DNA of 46,008 nucleotides from the NCBI GenBank assembly GCA_964520785.1, contig CAZFQG010000021.1, forward strand, positions 1 to 46,008, read 5' to 3'. This document shows positions 39,089-46,008 of this stretch, piece after piece. Both the position numbers and the translations under genes were made by a program. The notes below the pieces were generated by a model. That model was not told the origin of the DNA. It worked only from the letters and a program-made list of their open reading frames with translations, and did no database searches. The DNA is from CAZFQG01 sp964520785. GTDB lineage: Bacteria; Planctomycetota; Planctomycetia; Pirellulales; Thermoguttaceae. Every line of letters starts with the position of its first letter. Within the stretch, counting starts at the first letter, position 1.

Positions 39089-39928
39089 ATGTTCCTCGGA
39101 TACAACACCAACGGATTCCCCCACCACTCGCTTGAGGATGCCGTCGGCGTTCTCACCGGCCTGGGGTACCAGGGCGTGGGGATTACGCTCGACTATCATG
39201 CGCTAGCCCCGGGGTCGCGGCGTCTCGCCGAGCAGACGGCTTGGCTCAAAGCGTTTCTGGTGGAGCACGGGATACGCTCGGTCATCGAAACCGGGGCACG
39301 TTTTCTGCTCGATCCACTCCGCAAGCATGAGCCGACGCTGATTTCCCCGACGGCGGAGGAACGGTCGCGCCGCGTAGCGTTCTATCGACACGCGATCGAC
39401 ACCGCGGCGGAGTTGGGGGCCGATTGCGTCTCCATCTGGTCCGGGACGCCGCGAGATGGCGCGACTGAGGAGGAACTTCTGGGGTGGCTCGTCGAGGGAC
39501 TGGAGGAGACGCTCGACCATGCCGCGAATAAGGGGGTGATGGTCGGTTTCGAACCCGAACCGGGAATGCTCATCGACACAACCGCGGCCTTCGGACGCAT
39601 GCTCAAGCGATTTGATCGTCCCAACCTGGGACTAACCCTCGACATCGGGCATCTCCAGTGCATGGGGGAGCCGATTCCCGAGTCGATAGAGACGTGGGCG
39701 GATCGCCTCGTAAACGTTCACATCGAGGACATGTGCCGCGGCGATCATACCCACCTGTTTTTCGGGGAGGGGCAAATCGCCTTCGACGCCGTCTTCGCGT
39801 CGCTAGGGGCCGCTGGGTACGCGGGAGGGGTTTATGTTGAACTTTCGCGGCACGGTCATTTGGCGCCAAGCATCGCCCAGCGAGCCAAGGAGTTCCTCAG
39901 TCCGTTGTTCGACGCGATCCGATCTTGA
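39089..39928 (+). CDS. Sugar phosphate isomerase/epimerase-type TIM barrel (intact metal site)
   Basis: This 279-residue cytoplasmic TIM barrel of the xylose isomerase-like/AP-endonuclease 2 superfamily retains the metal ligands: Glu155 (GFEPEPG), Asp185 with His188 (LTLDIGH), His211 (VNVHIEDM) and Glu251 (VYVELSRHGH). GYNTNGFPHHSLEDAV opens it. Family reactions are isomerisation, epimerisation or deglycation of sugars; the substrate is not predictable. It lacks a signal peptide, unlike the related barrel at 35577. It is 15 bp downstream of the transglutaminase-like gene. Its last 73 bp overlap the convergent giant protease gene, a long overlap for two real genes. Confidence 0.9.
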   Translation: MFLGYNTNGFPHHSLEDAVGVLTGLGYQGVGITLDYHALAPGSRRLAEQTAWLKAFLVEHGIRSVIETGARFLLDPLRKHEPTLISPTAEERSRRVAFYRHAIDTAAELGADCVSIWSGTPRDGATEEELLGWLVEGLEETLDHAANKGVMVGFEPEPGMLIDTTAAFGRMLKRFDRPNLGLTLDIGHLQCMGEPIPESIETWADRLVNVHIEDMCRGDHTHLFFGEGQIAFDAVFASLGAAGYAGGVYVELSRHGHLAPSIAQRAKEFLSPLFDAIRS

Positions 39929-42900
39929 GTCCGGGACAGCGTCTCCCAAAGCTGGTCGGCCGCCAGTACCGCGTCGGAACGCCACTCCCTCTGCGTCTGA
40001 AGGGCCGAGTCGACCGCCTGTTCCACGGAGGCCCGCGTCGCCGTTGGCGCGGACGGCACGGAGCCGACGCGGACTTCAAACGAGTCTCGCGCGCTTGCGA
40101 TGCCGTCCGAAGCGGTAACCTGCACGAGAAACGCACCAGTGTACCCCGCCGGAGGATCGATGGTCAATACGCCTCCGCTGACGCTCAGCCCGATCGTCGA
40201 TAAGGGCGTCAGTTGGGGCGCCGCGGCGTTAAACAGCCGGTACGGATCGGCCCAGTACTCGCTGCTGAGGGTGGTGATGCGCGTCGAGGAGGTGAACCCG
40301 CTGGGCCAGCGGTGGAGTTCCCCGTTGGGGAGCAGGAAGTACCAGTTGTCGCTGGAATCGGCGAAGTACTTCTCATTGTGGCCCCGGTGGTTGTAGCCGA
40401 ACCCGCGCCACGCCTCGACGAGGCCCTTGCCACTCGCGAACTCATGGGCCCTCTGGGCGACCAGGTTCGTCGTGAAGGCGCTGACGGTGTACGAAATCGC
40501 ATCCCCATCGGCGTCGCTCACCCCCAGATTCACCGTGCAGGTATCCGCGTTGTGCGACATCGTCACGTCCGCAAGCGGCTGCGCGAACCGGGGGGCGCTA
40601 TTGGTCACGCTGACGGCGAACGTATCGGTGGTGTTGGCCAGTCCGTCGCTCGCCGTGACACGGACGAGGAAATCGCCCACGTACCCCGCCGGAGGATCGA
40701 TGGTCAATACGCCTCCGCTGACGCTCAGCCCGATCNNNNNNNNNNNNNNNNNNNNNNNNNNNNNNNNNNNNNNNNNNNNNNNNNNNNNNNNNNNNNNNNN
40801 NNNNNNNNNNNNNNNNNNNNNNNNNNNNNNNNNNNCGAACCCGCGCCACGCCTCGACGAGGCCCTTGCCACTCGCGAACTCATGGGCCCTTTGCGCGACG
40901 GCGTCGACCGTTTGGGCGACGGCCGACACGGTGAATGAACCGGCGGCCGGAATCTTAAGAGCCACCTCTACTGTGCCGCCCGGCCGCGCGGCGGCGTCGG
41001 CGATTTCGACCGTCGGACCGCTCACTTCGGCAAAGCCTTCTGCCTTAATGGAGAAGCCTGAACCTCCGACCATCGCGTAGGAAGTCAGTTCGACATAGTC
41101 CTCTCCTTCAAAATCCTCGAACAGGGCCGTGTCGATTCCACCAGCCGTGGATCGTGCAACCACCGTTTCGAAGCCACGAAGCTCGTTGTAGAATCCGCTG
41201 CCCGCCATGGTTACCTTTGACCCGTTCGCCGTGAAGGTATCCCAGCCGGCGGAGTCGCCGAGGACGGCTTCGTCATTTCCTCCGTTGGCGAAGAGTATGA
41301 TATCCCGCACGTTGCCGACGGAGACGTCGTATCCTTCCGCCGTCATGGTCGCCGAGTTCGGGTTGATTACGGCCGAATCGTCCCCACTGGAGCCAATGAG
41401 ATGCGCTTTGTCGGTCCCGGTTCCACCGTTGAAGCCGAAAACCCCCGCGCTCGCCGCGGAGAACATGTATTCCACGCCATTGATCCGCATCCAGTGCGTC
41501 AGCGTACTTCCACTGAAATAGAACGTGTCATTCCCGCCGGTACCGGCGACCATTACCACATTTCCGTCTTGAGAGACGAGATTCGTGAGTCTGAGATCGA
41601 CCTCCGACGAGGTCCCGGTGAGACCCACGATATAAGTGGTGCCACCGGTAACCTGGTAGTCGAACCGGATGCCGCCGTCAGTCAGTTGGTTGATTGACGC
41701 CGTGCTCAAGGCGCTATAGTCGACGTCGTACAGGGTCATCTGACAGGTGCCGGTCCCGAAGAGGGCCTCGCCGGTGGCGAACCCGTCACGCAGCGCGGTA
41801 AACGAGTACCAAAGCGGCGTCCCGGAGACCCCGATTCCCGAGACCGTGTGTTGAGCCACCGTACCCAGATTGACGACGCTCGGACCACCACCGATGAGGG
41901 ATTCCTCGGCCAGCATTTCGTCCCAACCCGTGTCGGCGACGAACGCGAGAACCGAGTCCGAGTACAATGATTCGTAGTAGCTCGTATCGTCTCCGGCAAC
42001 GGGTAGATAGATCGAAAGCCCGGTGGTGCCAAAGATCGTGGAGACCTGGTGCAGAACGACCGTATCGAGCACGGAAAGGACCCCCTGCGCCGCGGCGGTA
42101 ATCTCGGCGCTGAACCCGGCCGCGATGGTCCGCGTCATGAAATCGCCCAGATCACGGAACGGGATCCCGTCGTCGCCGCCAAACTGAATCGAGGCGGAAG
42201 CGACGCCCCAGAGTGAACTCCAGTCGAATCCCGTGGTCGAGCGGACCGCGTGCGTGAAGGAATCAATCGTCGAAACAAGGTTATCGGACAGGGTATCGAG
42301 ATCCACCGCGGAGAGCGTGACCGTGTCGGAAGTATATCCGGGCTGGTCGACGTAGGCATCGACGATGTACCGTCCCAATGTGGCGGCGTCCGCCTGCGGA
42401 GAACCGACCAGGTCTTGCAGAAAGGCGTAATTCCACCCGTTTCCGGGTTCCAGTTCTTCGGATGCGACCATCACTTGGGCGTAGTCGGCGAACTGATAGC
42501 CGATTTCCGTCATTCCCATGAGGCAGGCGTCGAATCCTAGTAAATCGAGCGTGATCCCTCCGGGCAGACCGGCCGCGACGGCTGATAGTCCATCGATCGA
42601 GAGTGACGAACCGGACGTGTCGTCCGTGCAAATCCCGGCGAATCCGTCCCCATGGTCCCACAGAATCAGCGCGTAACGCTCGGCGGCATAGTTCGTCGTG
42701 GACCAGGCCACGAACTCGGCCAGGACGTTCGGATCGCCCATATCCATTTCGCCGATCGATTCGCCCCAGGTATTCCCAGGGACGTCCCCCTGTCGGACCA
42801 ACCCCCGCCGGGTGTCCCGCCAGTCGCCGTATTCGGACGAGTACCCGGCAATACGGTCCATCTGCACGATGATATTAACATTGTTCGACGAACCGACCTG

Positions 42901-45225
42901 AGCCATCTCCAGGAAATCGTCGATGGCATATTGTTCGAGGTCGTTGTCGGCCGCCATGTAAATCATGACGGTCCAATCGGCCGGCTCTCCCCCCCCAATC
43001 TCGGTTCCAAAACCGATCGGCCGCGCGCTGGTGGTTTGACCGACGTAGACGCTTACGCTCTGCGTCGCCGTGCCGGGCGTCGTTCGGGTCATTTCCGGTG
43101 GCGAAACGGCCCCTACGGCGTACGTCCCTGCTTCGAGGTCGGAGAACGTGTAGATTCCGGAGTTCGTGGTCGTCGCGGTCAGCTCCCCGACGTCGTATGC
43201 TCCGTTGCCGTTAGCGTCTATGAAGACGGCAACACCCCCTATTCCCGCCTCACCGGCATCCAGGGTACCGTCGCCATCGGCGTCGTTGAAGACGGTGCCC
43301 GTGAGGTTTCCCGTGGTTCCTCCGCCACCGGCGGGTACTCCGTCGATTTGCAGCGCCGTCTCGGGATCTCCGAGCAGATTCGTCTCGAAGTAGACCCACC
43401 TGGCGGTTCCGTCCGGCCGGATTCTACCGAGGTTTTGCATCTTGGAGAAGTTGTTCGCGTCGCCCATGCTTCGGATGCCTTCGTCAAAGACGGCACCCCA
43501 GAATTCATCGGCGTAGATATGGCTGGTCCCGTAGAGTATCCATTGGCCGGGAGAGTACCACCCATATCGGGAATTCATGATCACCCCGAACGCGCCGTTC
43601 TGATGGACCACGTGCGCCTCGGCGATGCTGATGTCCCGCATGTCGAAGGCCCCGGACAAACAGCCCTGGGAATACATGAAATAAGGCACCGCGTTCTGAA
43701 AATTCGTGCTCGCGTAGAGCTTGGCGTTGTAGCGGTCGTTGGCATGGCCGAGGTGGTTTACGAGATGGGCCCCGGAGTTCAGATCGGCCAGAAACTGGCT
43801 GCCGGACCAACTCCCGTCGCGTTCGTAGTGCTCGATCACGGTCCAGCTTCCCGGGACGTGGGCGTCGACGATCGCCTCGCAGGAAACGGCGGCGTAGGTC
43901 TCCACGTCCAGTCGCTCGCCCAGCGAGATGAACGTATCGTAGTACGGATGGGCGTTCTGCTCGTACCAGATCGTCTTGTTGACGAAATTCGTCGCCTCGG
44001 TGGAATTGCTGACCGGCGCGCGGCCCACCGCCAGTTCCGGGACCAGATCAATATCCGTATGCCCCGCCCAGTCCGTCGCCTCGCCCCATCGAGAGTCTCC
44101 ATCCCCGTTCCAGGTTCCGTCCAAACAGGCGTAGTACATGTCCGTCGCCATGGCCGTTTCGACTTCATTCCCGGCCCAAGATCCGCTGTCGACATACACG
44201 CCCCGGACCGGAACCACCTCGACGTCTCCGCCGAGGAGAACGTACGAAATCCCCCAGTTCGCGTACGCGTCCTGCAGGAAGTGGCGGATACGGTCTTGGT
44301 TGTCTCCCGTCTCGGTACCGGTGTAGTTCGCGTAGATGTATTCCGTCGTGACAAGCGTCGCCGACACGCCTCGACTATTCTTCTGGTCGACCAGCGGTTG
44401 AAACTCGTCGGACAAGGCGTGCGAGGTTACAATAACGTAATCGTAACTCCCCGCGCGCGGCAGCCGGTCCGACGTCCTGCTCTGCGAGCCCTCCCGAGTG
44501 TACGTCTCCAGAAGCTCCGGATTGAGCACCTTCTCGGCCACCGACGCGATTTCGGACTCCAGACCTCGGTAGGCGGCGTAGTCCGCCTCGATTGCCTCGG
44601 TCGTCAGAGTGACGTCGATCCGAGAGTAGAACAGAAGGTTCCCGGCCGCGTCCAAGACGACTGGAAATAGATTCACGGAGGCGAGACTGAACCCGGAAAA
44701 GATGCCGTTCGCGAACTCCACGGTTCGGGTGCCGATTCCGCCGATGGCAAACAGATCGGCGGCGGAAACTCCCGCGGCACCCCATTCCACCGCTCCATCA
44801 ATGACCGAAGTTACCACGGGAACGGCAAGCTTCTCGACGCCACCGGCCAGAACGACCGCCTCACCGTACGAGACCTCGGCGTCAACGACCCTTGTCCCCT
44901 GTTCGAGCAGGACCGTCTCGGCTCGATATGGCAGGAGAGGATCGCCCGCGTTGAACCAAGAATCGATTCCATCCAGCCGGGCGGTGAGCCCCTCGTCGGT
45001 GAAGACTACCTCGGGCGTTCCCTCGAATCGGAACTCGAAGCTCAAGTCCACGGGGGTCGCCGAGAGAAGCTCGCGGTTCTCCAGCGGCTCCAGACGTAGC
45101 GAGGTGGGGCGGCGGGCCTTCTTCCGCTCGAAAAACCGAAAGAGCCCGTTCGAACCGGAACGGCGAAGTCCGGTGGCCTCCCGAAGACGTGATACGACAT
45201 CCATAAGAGGATTCACTGAAGACAT
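39856..45225 (-). CDS. Giant exported protein with C25 (gingipain) and C11 (clostripain) peptidase domains; contains an assembly gap
   Basis: The 1,789-codon frame includes 34 unknown residues. Near residues 46-56 is LEPLENRELLS, an N-terminal motif typical of large exported planctomycete proteins. A C25 gingipain-like domain (about 260-620) has catalytic His494 (LGHANDRY) and Cys522 (SQGCLSGAFD). An SdrD-B-like domain follows (about 636-705). A C11 clostripain-like domain (about 745-1097) has His858 (LWDHGDGF) and Cys901 (FDACLMGM). Then come a PPC-like domain, glycine/Asp-rich RTX-like repeats (GTGGNDTFYF, GSSGDDSAV), and cadherin-like repeats interleaved with a repeated module. Both peptidase families belong to clan CD. 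The start was chosen at the Met with GGAG upstream. The C-terminus lacks PEP-CTERM. Confidence 0.9.
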   Translation of the reverse strand: MSSVNPLMDVVSRLREATGLRRSGSNGLFRFFERKKARRPTSLRLEPLENRELLSATPVDLSFEFRFEGTPEVVFTDEGLTARLDGIDSWFNAGDPLLPYRAETVLLEQGTRVVDAEVSYGEAVVLAGGVEKLAVPVVTSVIDGAVEWGAAGVSAADLFAIGGIGTRTVEFANGIFSGFSLASVNLFPVVLDAAGNLLFYSRIDVTLTTEAIEADYAAYRGLESEIASVAEKVLNPELLETYTREGSQSRTSDRLPRAGSYDYVIVTSHALSDEFQPLVDQKNSRGVSATLVTTEYIYANYTGTETGDNQDRIRHFLQDAYANWGISYVLLGGDVEVVPVRGVYVDSGSWAGNEVETAMATDMYYACLDGTWNGDGDSRWGEATDWAGHTDIDLVPELAVGRAPVSNSTEATNFVNKTIWYEQNAHPYYDTFISLGERLDVETYAAVSCEAIVDAHVPGSWTVIEHYERDGSWSGSQFLADLNSGAHLVNHLGHANDRYNAKLYASTNFQNAVPYFMYSQGCLSGAFDMRDISIAEAHVVHQNGAFGVIMNSRYGWYSPGQWILYGTSHIYADEFWGAVFDEGIRSMGDANNFSKMQNLGRIRPDGTARWVYFETNLLGDPETALQIDGVPAGGGGTTGNLTGTVFNDADGDGTLDAGEAGIGGVAVFIDANGNGAYDVGELTATTTNSGIYTFSDLEAGTYAVGAVSPPEMTRTTPGTATQSVSVYVGQTTSARPIGFGTEIGGGEPADWTVMIYMAADNDLEQYAIDDFLEMAQVGSSNNVNIIVQMDRIAGYSSEYGDWRDTRRGLVRQGDVPGNTWGESIGEMDMGDPNVLAEFVAWSTTNYAAERYALILWDHGDGFAGICTDDTSGSSLSIDGLSAVAAGLPGGITLDLLGFDACLMGMTEIGYQFADYAQVMVASEELEPGNGWNYAFLQDLVGSPQADAATLGRYIVDAYVDQPGYTSDTVTLSAVDLDTLSDNLVSTIDSFTHAVRSTTGFDWSSLWGVASASIQFGGDDGIPFRDLGDFMTRTIAAGFSAEITAAAQGVLSVLDTVVLHQVSTIFGTTGLSIYLPVAGDDTSYYESLYSDSVLAFVADTGWDEMLAEESLIGGGPSVVNLGTVAQHTVSGIGVSGTPLWYSFTALRDGFATGEALFGTGTCQMTLYDVDYSALSTASINQLTDGGIRFDYQVTGGTTYIVGLTGTSSEVDLRLTNLVSQDGNVVMVAGTGGNDTFYFSGSTLTHWMRINGVEYMFSAASAGVFGFNGGTGTDKAHLIGSSGDDSAVINPNSATMTAEGYDVSVGNVRDIILFANGGNDEAVLGDSAGWDTFTANGSKVTMAGSGFYNELRGFETVVARSTAGGIDTALFEDFEGEDYVELTSYAMVGGSGFSIKAEGFAEVSGPTVEIADAAARPGGTVEVALKIPAAGSFTVSAVAQTVDAVAQRAHEFASGKGLVEAWRGFXXXXXXXXXXXXXXXXXXXXXXXXXXXXXXXXXXIGLSVSGGVLTIDPPAGYVGDFLVRVTASDGLANTTDTFAVSVTNSAPRFAQPLADVTMSHNADTCTVNLGVSDADGDAISYTVSAFTTNLVAQRAHEFASGKGLVEAWRGFGYNHRGHNEKYFADSSDNWYFLLPNGELHRWPSGFTSSTRITTLSSEYWADPYRLFNAAAPQLTPLSTIGLSVSGGVLTIDPPAGYTGAFLVQVTASDGIASARDSFEVRVGSVPSAPTATRASVEQAVDSALQTQREWRSDAVLAADQLWETLSRTQDRIASNNGLRNSLARWAMLGAK
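40141..40461 (-). repeat. Repeated module, complete copy (unit period 540 bp)
   Basis: The complete copy of a module within the giant protease gene (about residues 1586-1695 of the protein). It encodes AQRAHEFASGKGLVEAWRGF, then YFADSSDNWYFLLPNGELHRW, EYWADPYRLFNAAAP and IGLSVSGGVLTIDPPAGY. Its outer parts are nearly identical to 40681-40735 and 40836-40899, shifted by 540 bp on one side and 438 bp on the other because of the gap. Confidence 0.9.
40681..40899 (-). repeat. Repeated module, second copy interrupted by the gap
   Basis: Positions 40681-40735 match 40141-40195 exactly, and positions 40836 to about 40890 match 40398 to about 40452 exactly. The near-identity of the flanks suggests recent duplication or gene conversion. 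The middle of this copy is missing. Confidence 0.9.
40736..40835. other. Scaffold gap (100 N) inside a repeat
   Basis: Exactly 100 unknown bases, the conventional length for a gap of unknown size. If this copy equals the complete one, 202 bp are missing here (40196-40397 in the complete copy). 202 and 100 differ by 102, a multiple of three, so the reading frame agrees across the gap. Extra tandem copies collapsed by the assembler would add multiples of 540 bp. Confidence 0.95.
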
Positions 45226-45671
45226 ATCCGGTTTCTCCAAGGGGCGACTCTGGAAGCTCGTCGATCGGTGCCGAAACTCGCCGGCGGCGAAATCACCGTG
45301 AGAATCGGTTTGTCGGTGCGTCGCCGGTGAACAGGAAAAGTAGTCCGCCGCCCTCATGAGGCTTGGACGGCGCTGGAATAGTGTCGAAAAGTGCGTTACT
45401 CTTCAAATGAACAATACTTTTCTTGTCCGAGCGAGGTCGTCCCGCGGCCGTGAGGGGGGCGTGCCGGGCGCCCGTCGTCCGTCGGGATGTTCCGGTCGTA
45501 ACGAAACGTGACGGAAAACAACACGGCGTGTTTCCATTTCCGCGCGCTTGCGTTGCGATTTTACCTAAGGTAGAATTCCGGAAACGCAAGGCCGCCCCCT
45601 CCACATCGCGGGATTCGCGGCTTGTTTGCCTGAACCAGCGGGCGCTGCCACCCGAATTCGAGGAGACTTCA
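45226..45671. other. Divergent intergenic region, giant protease / hydrolase
   Basis: This 446-bp region should hold promoters for both genes. The AT-rich stretch 45375-45425 probably contains the minus-strand one, with no clear hexamer pair. The plus-strand candidate is at 45548-45576. GC-rich inverted stretches around 45450-45480 are too irregular to call. No coding signal was seen. Confidence 0.4.
45548..45576 (+). promoter_or_regulatory. Possible promoter for the partial hydrolase gene
   Basis: TTGCGT (45548-45553) and TAGAAT (45571-45576) are 17 bp apart. Transcription would start near 45583, about 89 bp before the ATG at 45672. Confidence 0.4.
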
Positions 45672-46008
45672 ATGCACGTCAGTTCTTTTCGCCGGCGAAC
45701 GAAAAGACCGGTTCCGCTCCGGTCGCCATTGTTATTAGGGGTTTTCACGGTTTGCTGCCTTCTTGCCGCCGCGGCAGGGGCCGAGGTCCGTGTCCTACCG
45801 GATGGAGAATCGCCCCAAGACGCGCGTCTTCAAGGCCTGGCCAACCTCAACGACTACTTCCCCTTCGCGCCGCCGGAGTCCCAACAGGCGTGGGAAGTCC
45901 GCGCGGAGCAGGTCCGCCGCCAGATTCTCCTGGCGACCGGCCTTTGGCCGATGCCGACGAAGACGCCGCTCAACGCGGTGGTCCATGGAAAGATCGACCG
46001 GGAGGGGT
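45672..46008 (+). CDS. Secreted alpha/beta-hydrolase (acetyl xylan esterase-like), 5' part only
   Basis: Only the first 112 codons are in the window. AGGAG lies 6 bp before the ATG. A signal peptide (about 1-37: basic start, hydrophobic LLLGVFTVCCLLAAAAGA) is followed by LQGLANLNDYFPFAPP, QQAWEVRAEQVRRQILLATGLWPMPTKTPLNAVVHGKIDREG. This opening is familiar from large planctomycete proteins annotated as acetyl xylan esterase or dienelactone hydrolase-like. The catalytic Ser, Asp and His lie beyond the edge, so activity cannot be judged. Confidence 0.7.
   Translation, partial: MHVSSFRRRTKRPVPLRSPLLLGVFTVCCLLAAAAGAEVRVLPDGESPQDARLQGLANLNDYFPFAPPESQQAWEVRAEQVRRQILLATGLWPMPTKTPLNAVVHGKIDREG

Noticed and set aside
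40736..40835. Gap treated as a possible frame break splitting the giant gene into two
   Set aside because: Both flanks translate in the same frame and the expected 202-bp fill differs from 100 by a multiple of three, so one continuous gene is the simpler reading.
42652..44670. Long plus-strand open frame opposite the giant protease gene
   Set aside because: It is antisense to clear C11 and C25 peptidase motifs, has His/Arg/Val-rich composition and no recognisable domain. It is a by-product of high GC content.
1..46008. tRNA, rRNA, CRISPR arrays, integrase or transposase genes
   Set aside because: Scanned by eye for T-arm patterns, regularly spaced repeats and transposase motifs on both strands; none found. 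A structure-based tRNA search was not possible.

Overview
The window looks like a chromosomal segment of a GC-rich planctomycete, probably Pirellulales-like. The evidence is the gene repertoire: a DUF1559 prepilin-like protein paired with a small lipoprotein; twin-arginine-exported Gfo/Idh/MocA oxidoreductases; dockerin plus PEP-CTERM tails on secreted proteins; a giant exported protein with the N-terminal LEPLENRELLS motif; a DUF6807 (PmoA-like) protein; two xylose-isomerase-like TIM barrels; and a bacterial topoisomerase VI B subunit. I saw no rRNA, tRNA, CRISPR array, transposase or phage gene. One 100-N scaffold gap lies at 40736-40835.

Layout. 1-5.4 kb: a truncated Gfo/Idh/MocA oxidoreductase, the RNA ligase RtcB, a methyltransferase-GNAT fusion and an NAD-dependent epimerase. 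5.6-12.9 kb: a tight minus-strand operon with three SPFH-domain membrane proteins (one with an extra multi-helix N-terminus), a P1B-type ATPase with a CPG instead of CPC motif, and a membrane-anchored degenerate GGDEF protein. 13.3-15.3 kb: topoisomerase VI subunit B with a clear sigma70-type promoter and no adjacent A subunit. 15.4-20.5 kb: surface and secreted proteins, namely a serpin with dockerin and PEP-CTERM, a DUF1559/lipoprotein pair, and a two-domain lectin-like protein with the same dockerin/PEP-CTERM tail. 20.8-25 kb: an AraR-like regulator (GntR DNA-binding domain plus LacI-type sensor) with a 23-bp dyad at its start, a 111-bp MITE-like element, a Gfo/Idh/MocA protein and a GH29 fucosidase.

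25.3-30.3 kb holds housekeeping and small metabolic genes: HU-like protein, GreA, ArfB, a HAD phosphatase, a double zinc-ribbon protein, azoreductase and DUF6807. 30.5-35 kb has two divergently transcribed outer-membrane proteins, an oversized TolC-like lipoprotein and an OprP-like porin. 35.1-39.9 kb is a probable four-gene operon: lipoprotein, degenerate TIM barrel, membrane-anchored transglutaminase-like protein and an intact TIM barrel. 39.9-45.2 kb is one giant exported protein carrying two different clan CD (caspase-fold) peptidase domains, C25 gingipain-like and C11 clostripain-like, with a nearly identical repeated module in which the assembly breaks. The window ends in the start of a probable secreted alpha/beta-hydrolase.

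The best candidates for undescribed biology are the SPFH x3 / CPG-ATPase / degenerate-GGDEF operon, the dual caspase-fold exported protein with its repeated module, and the transglutaminase-like operon. All functional statements are inferred from reading the sequence. No database search was run.
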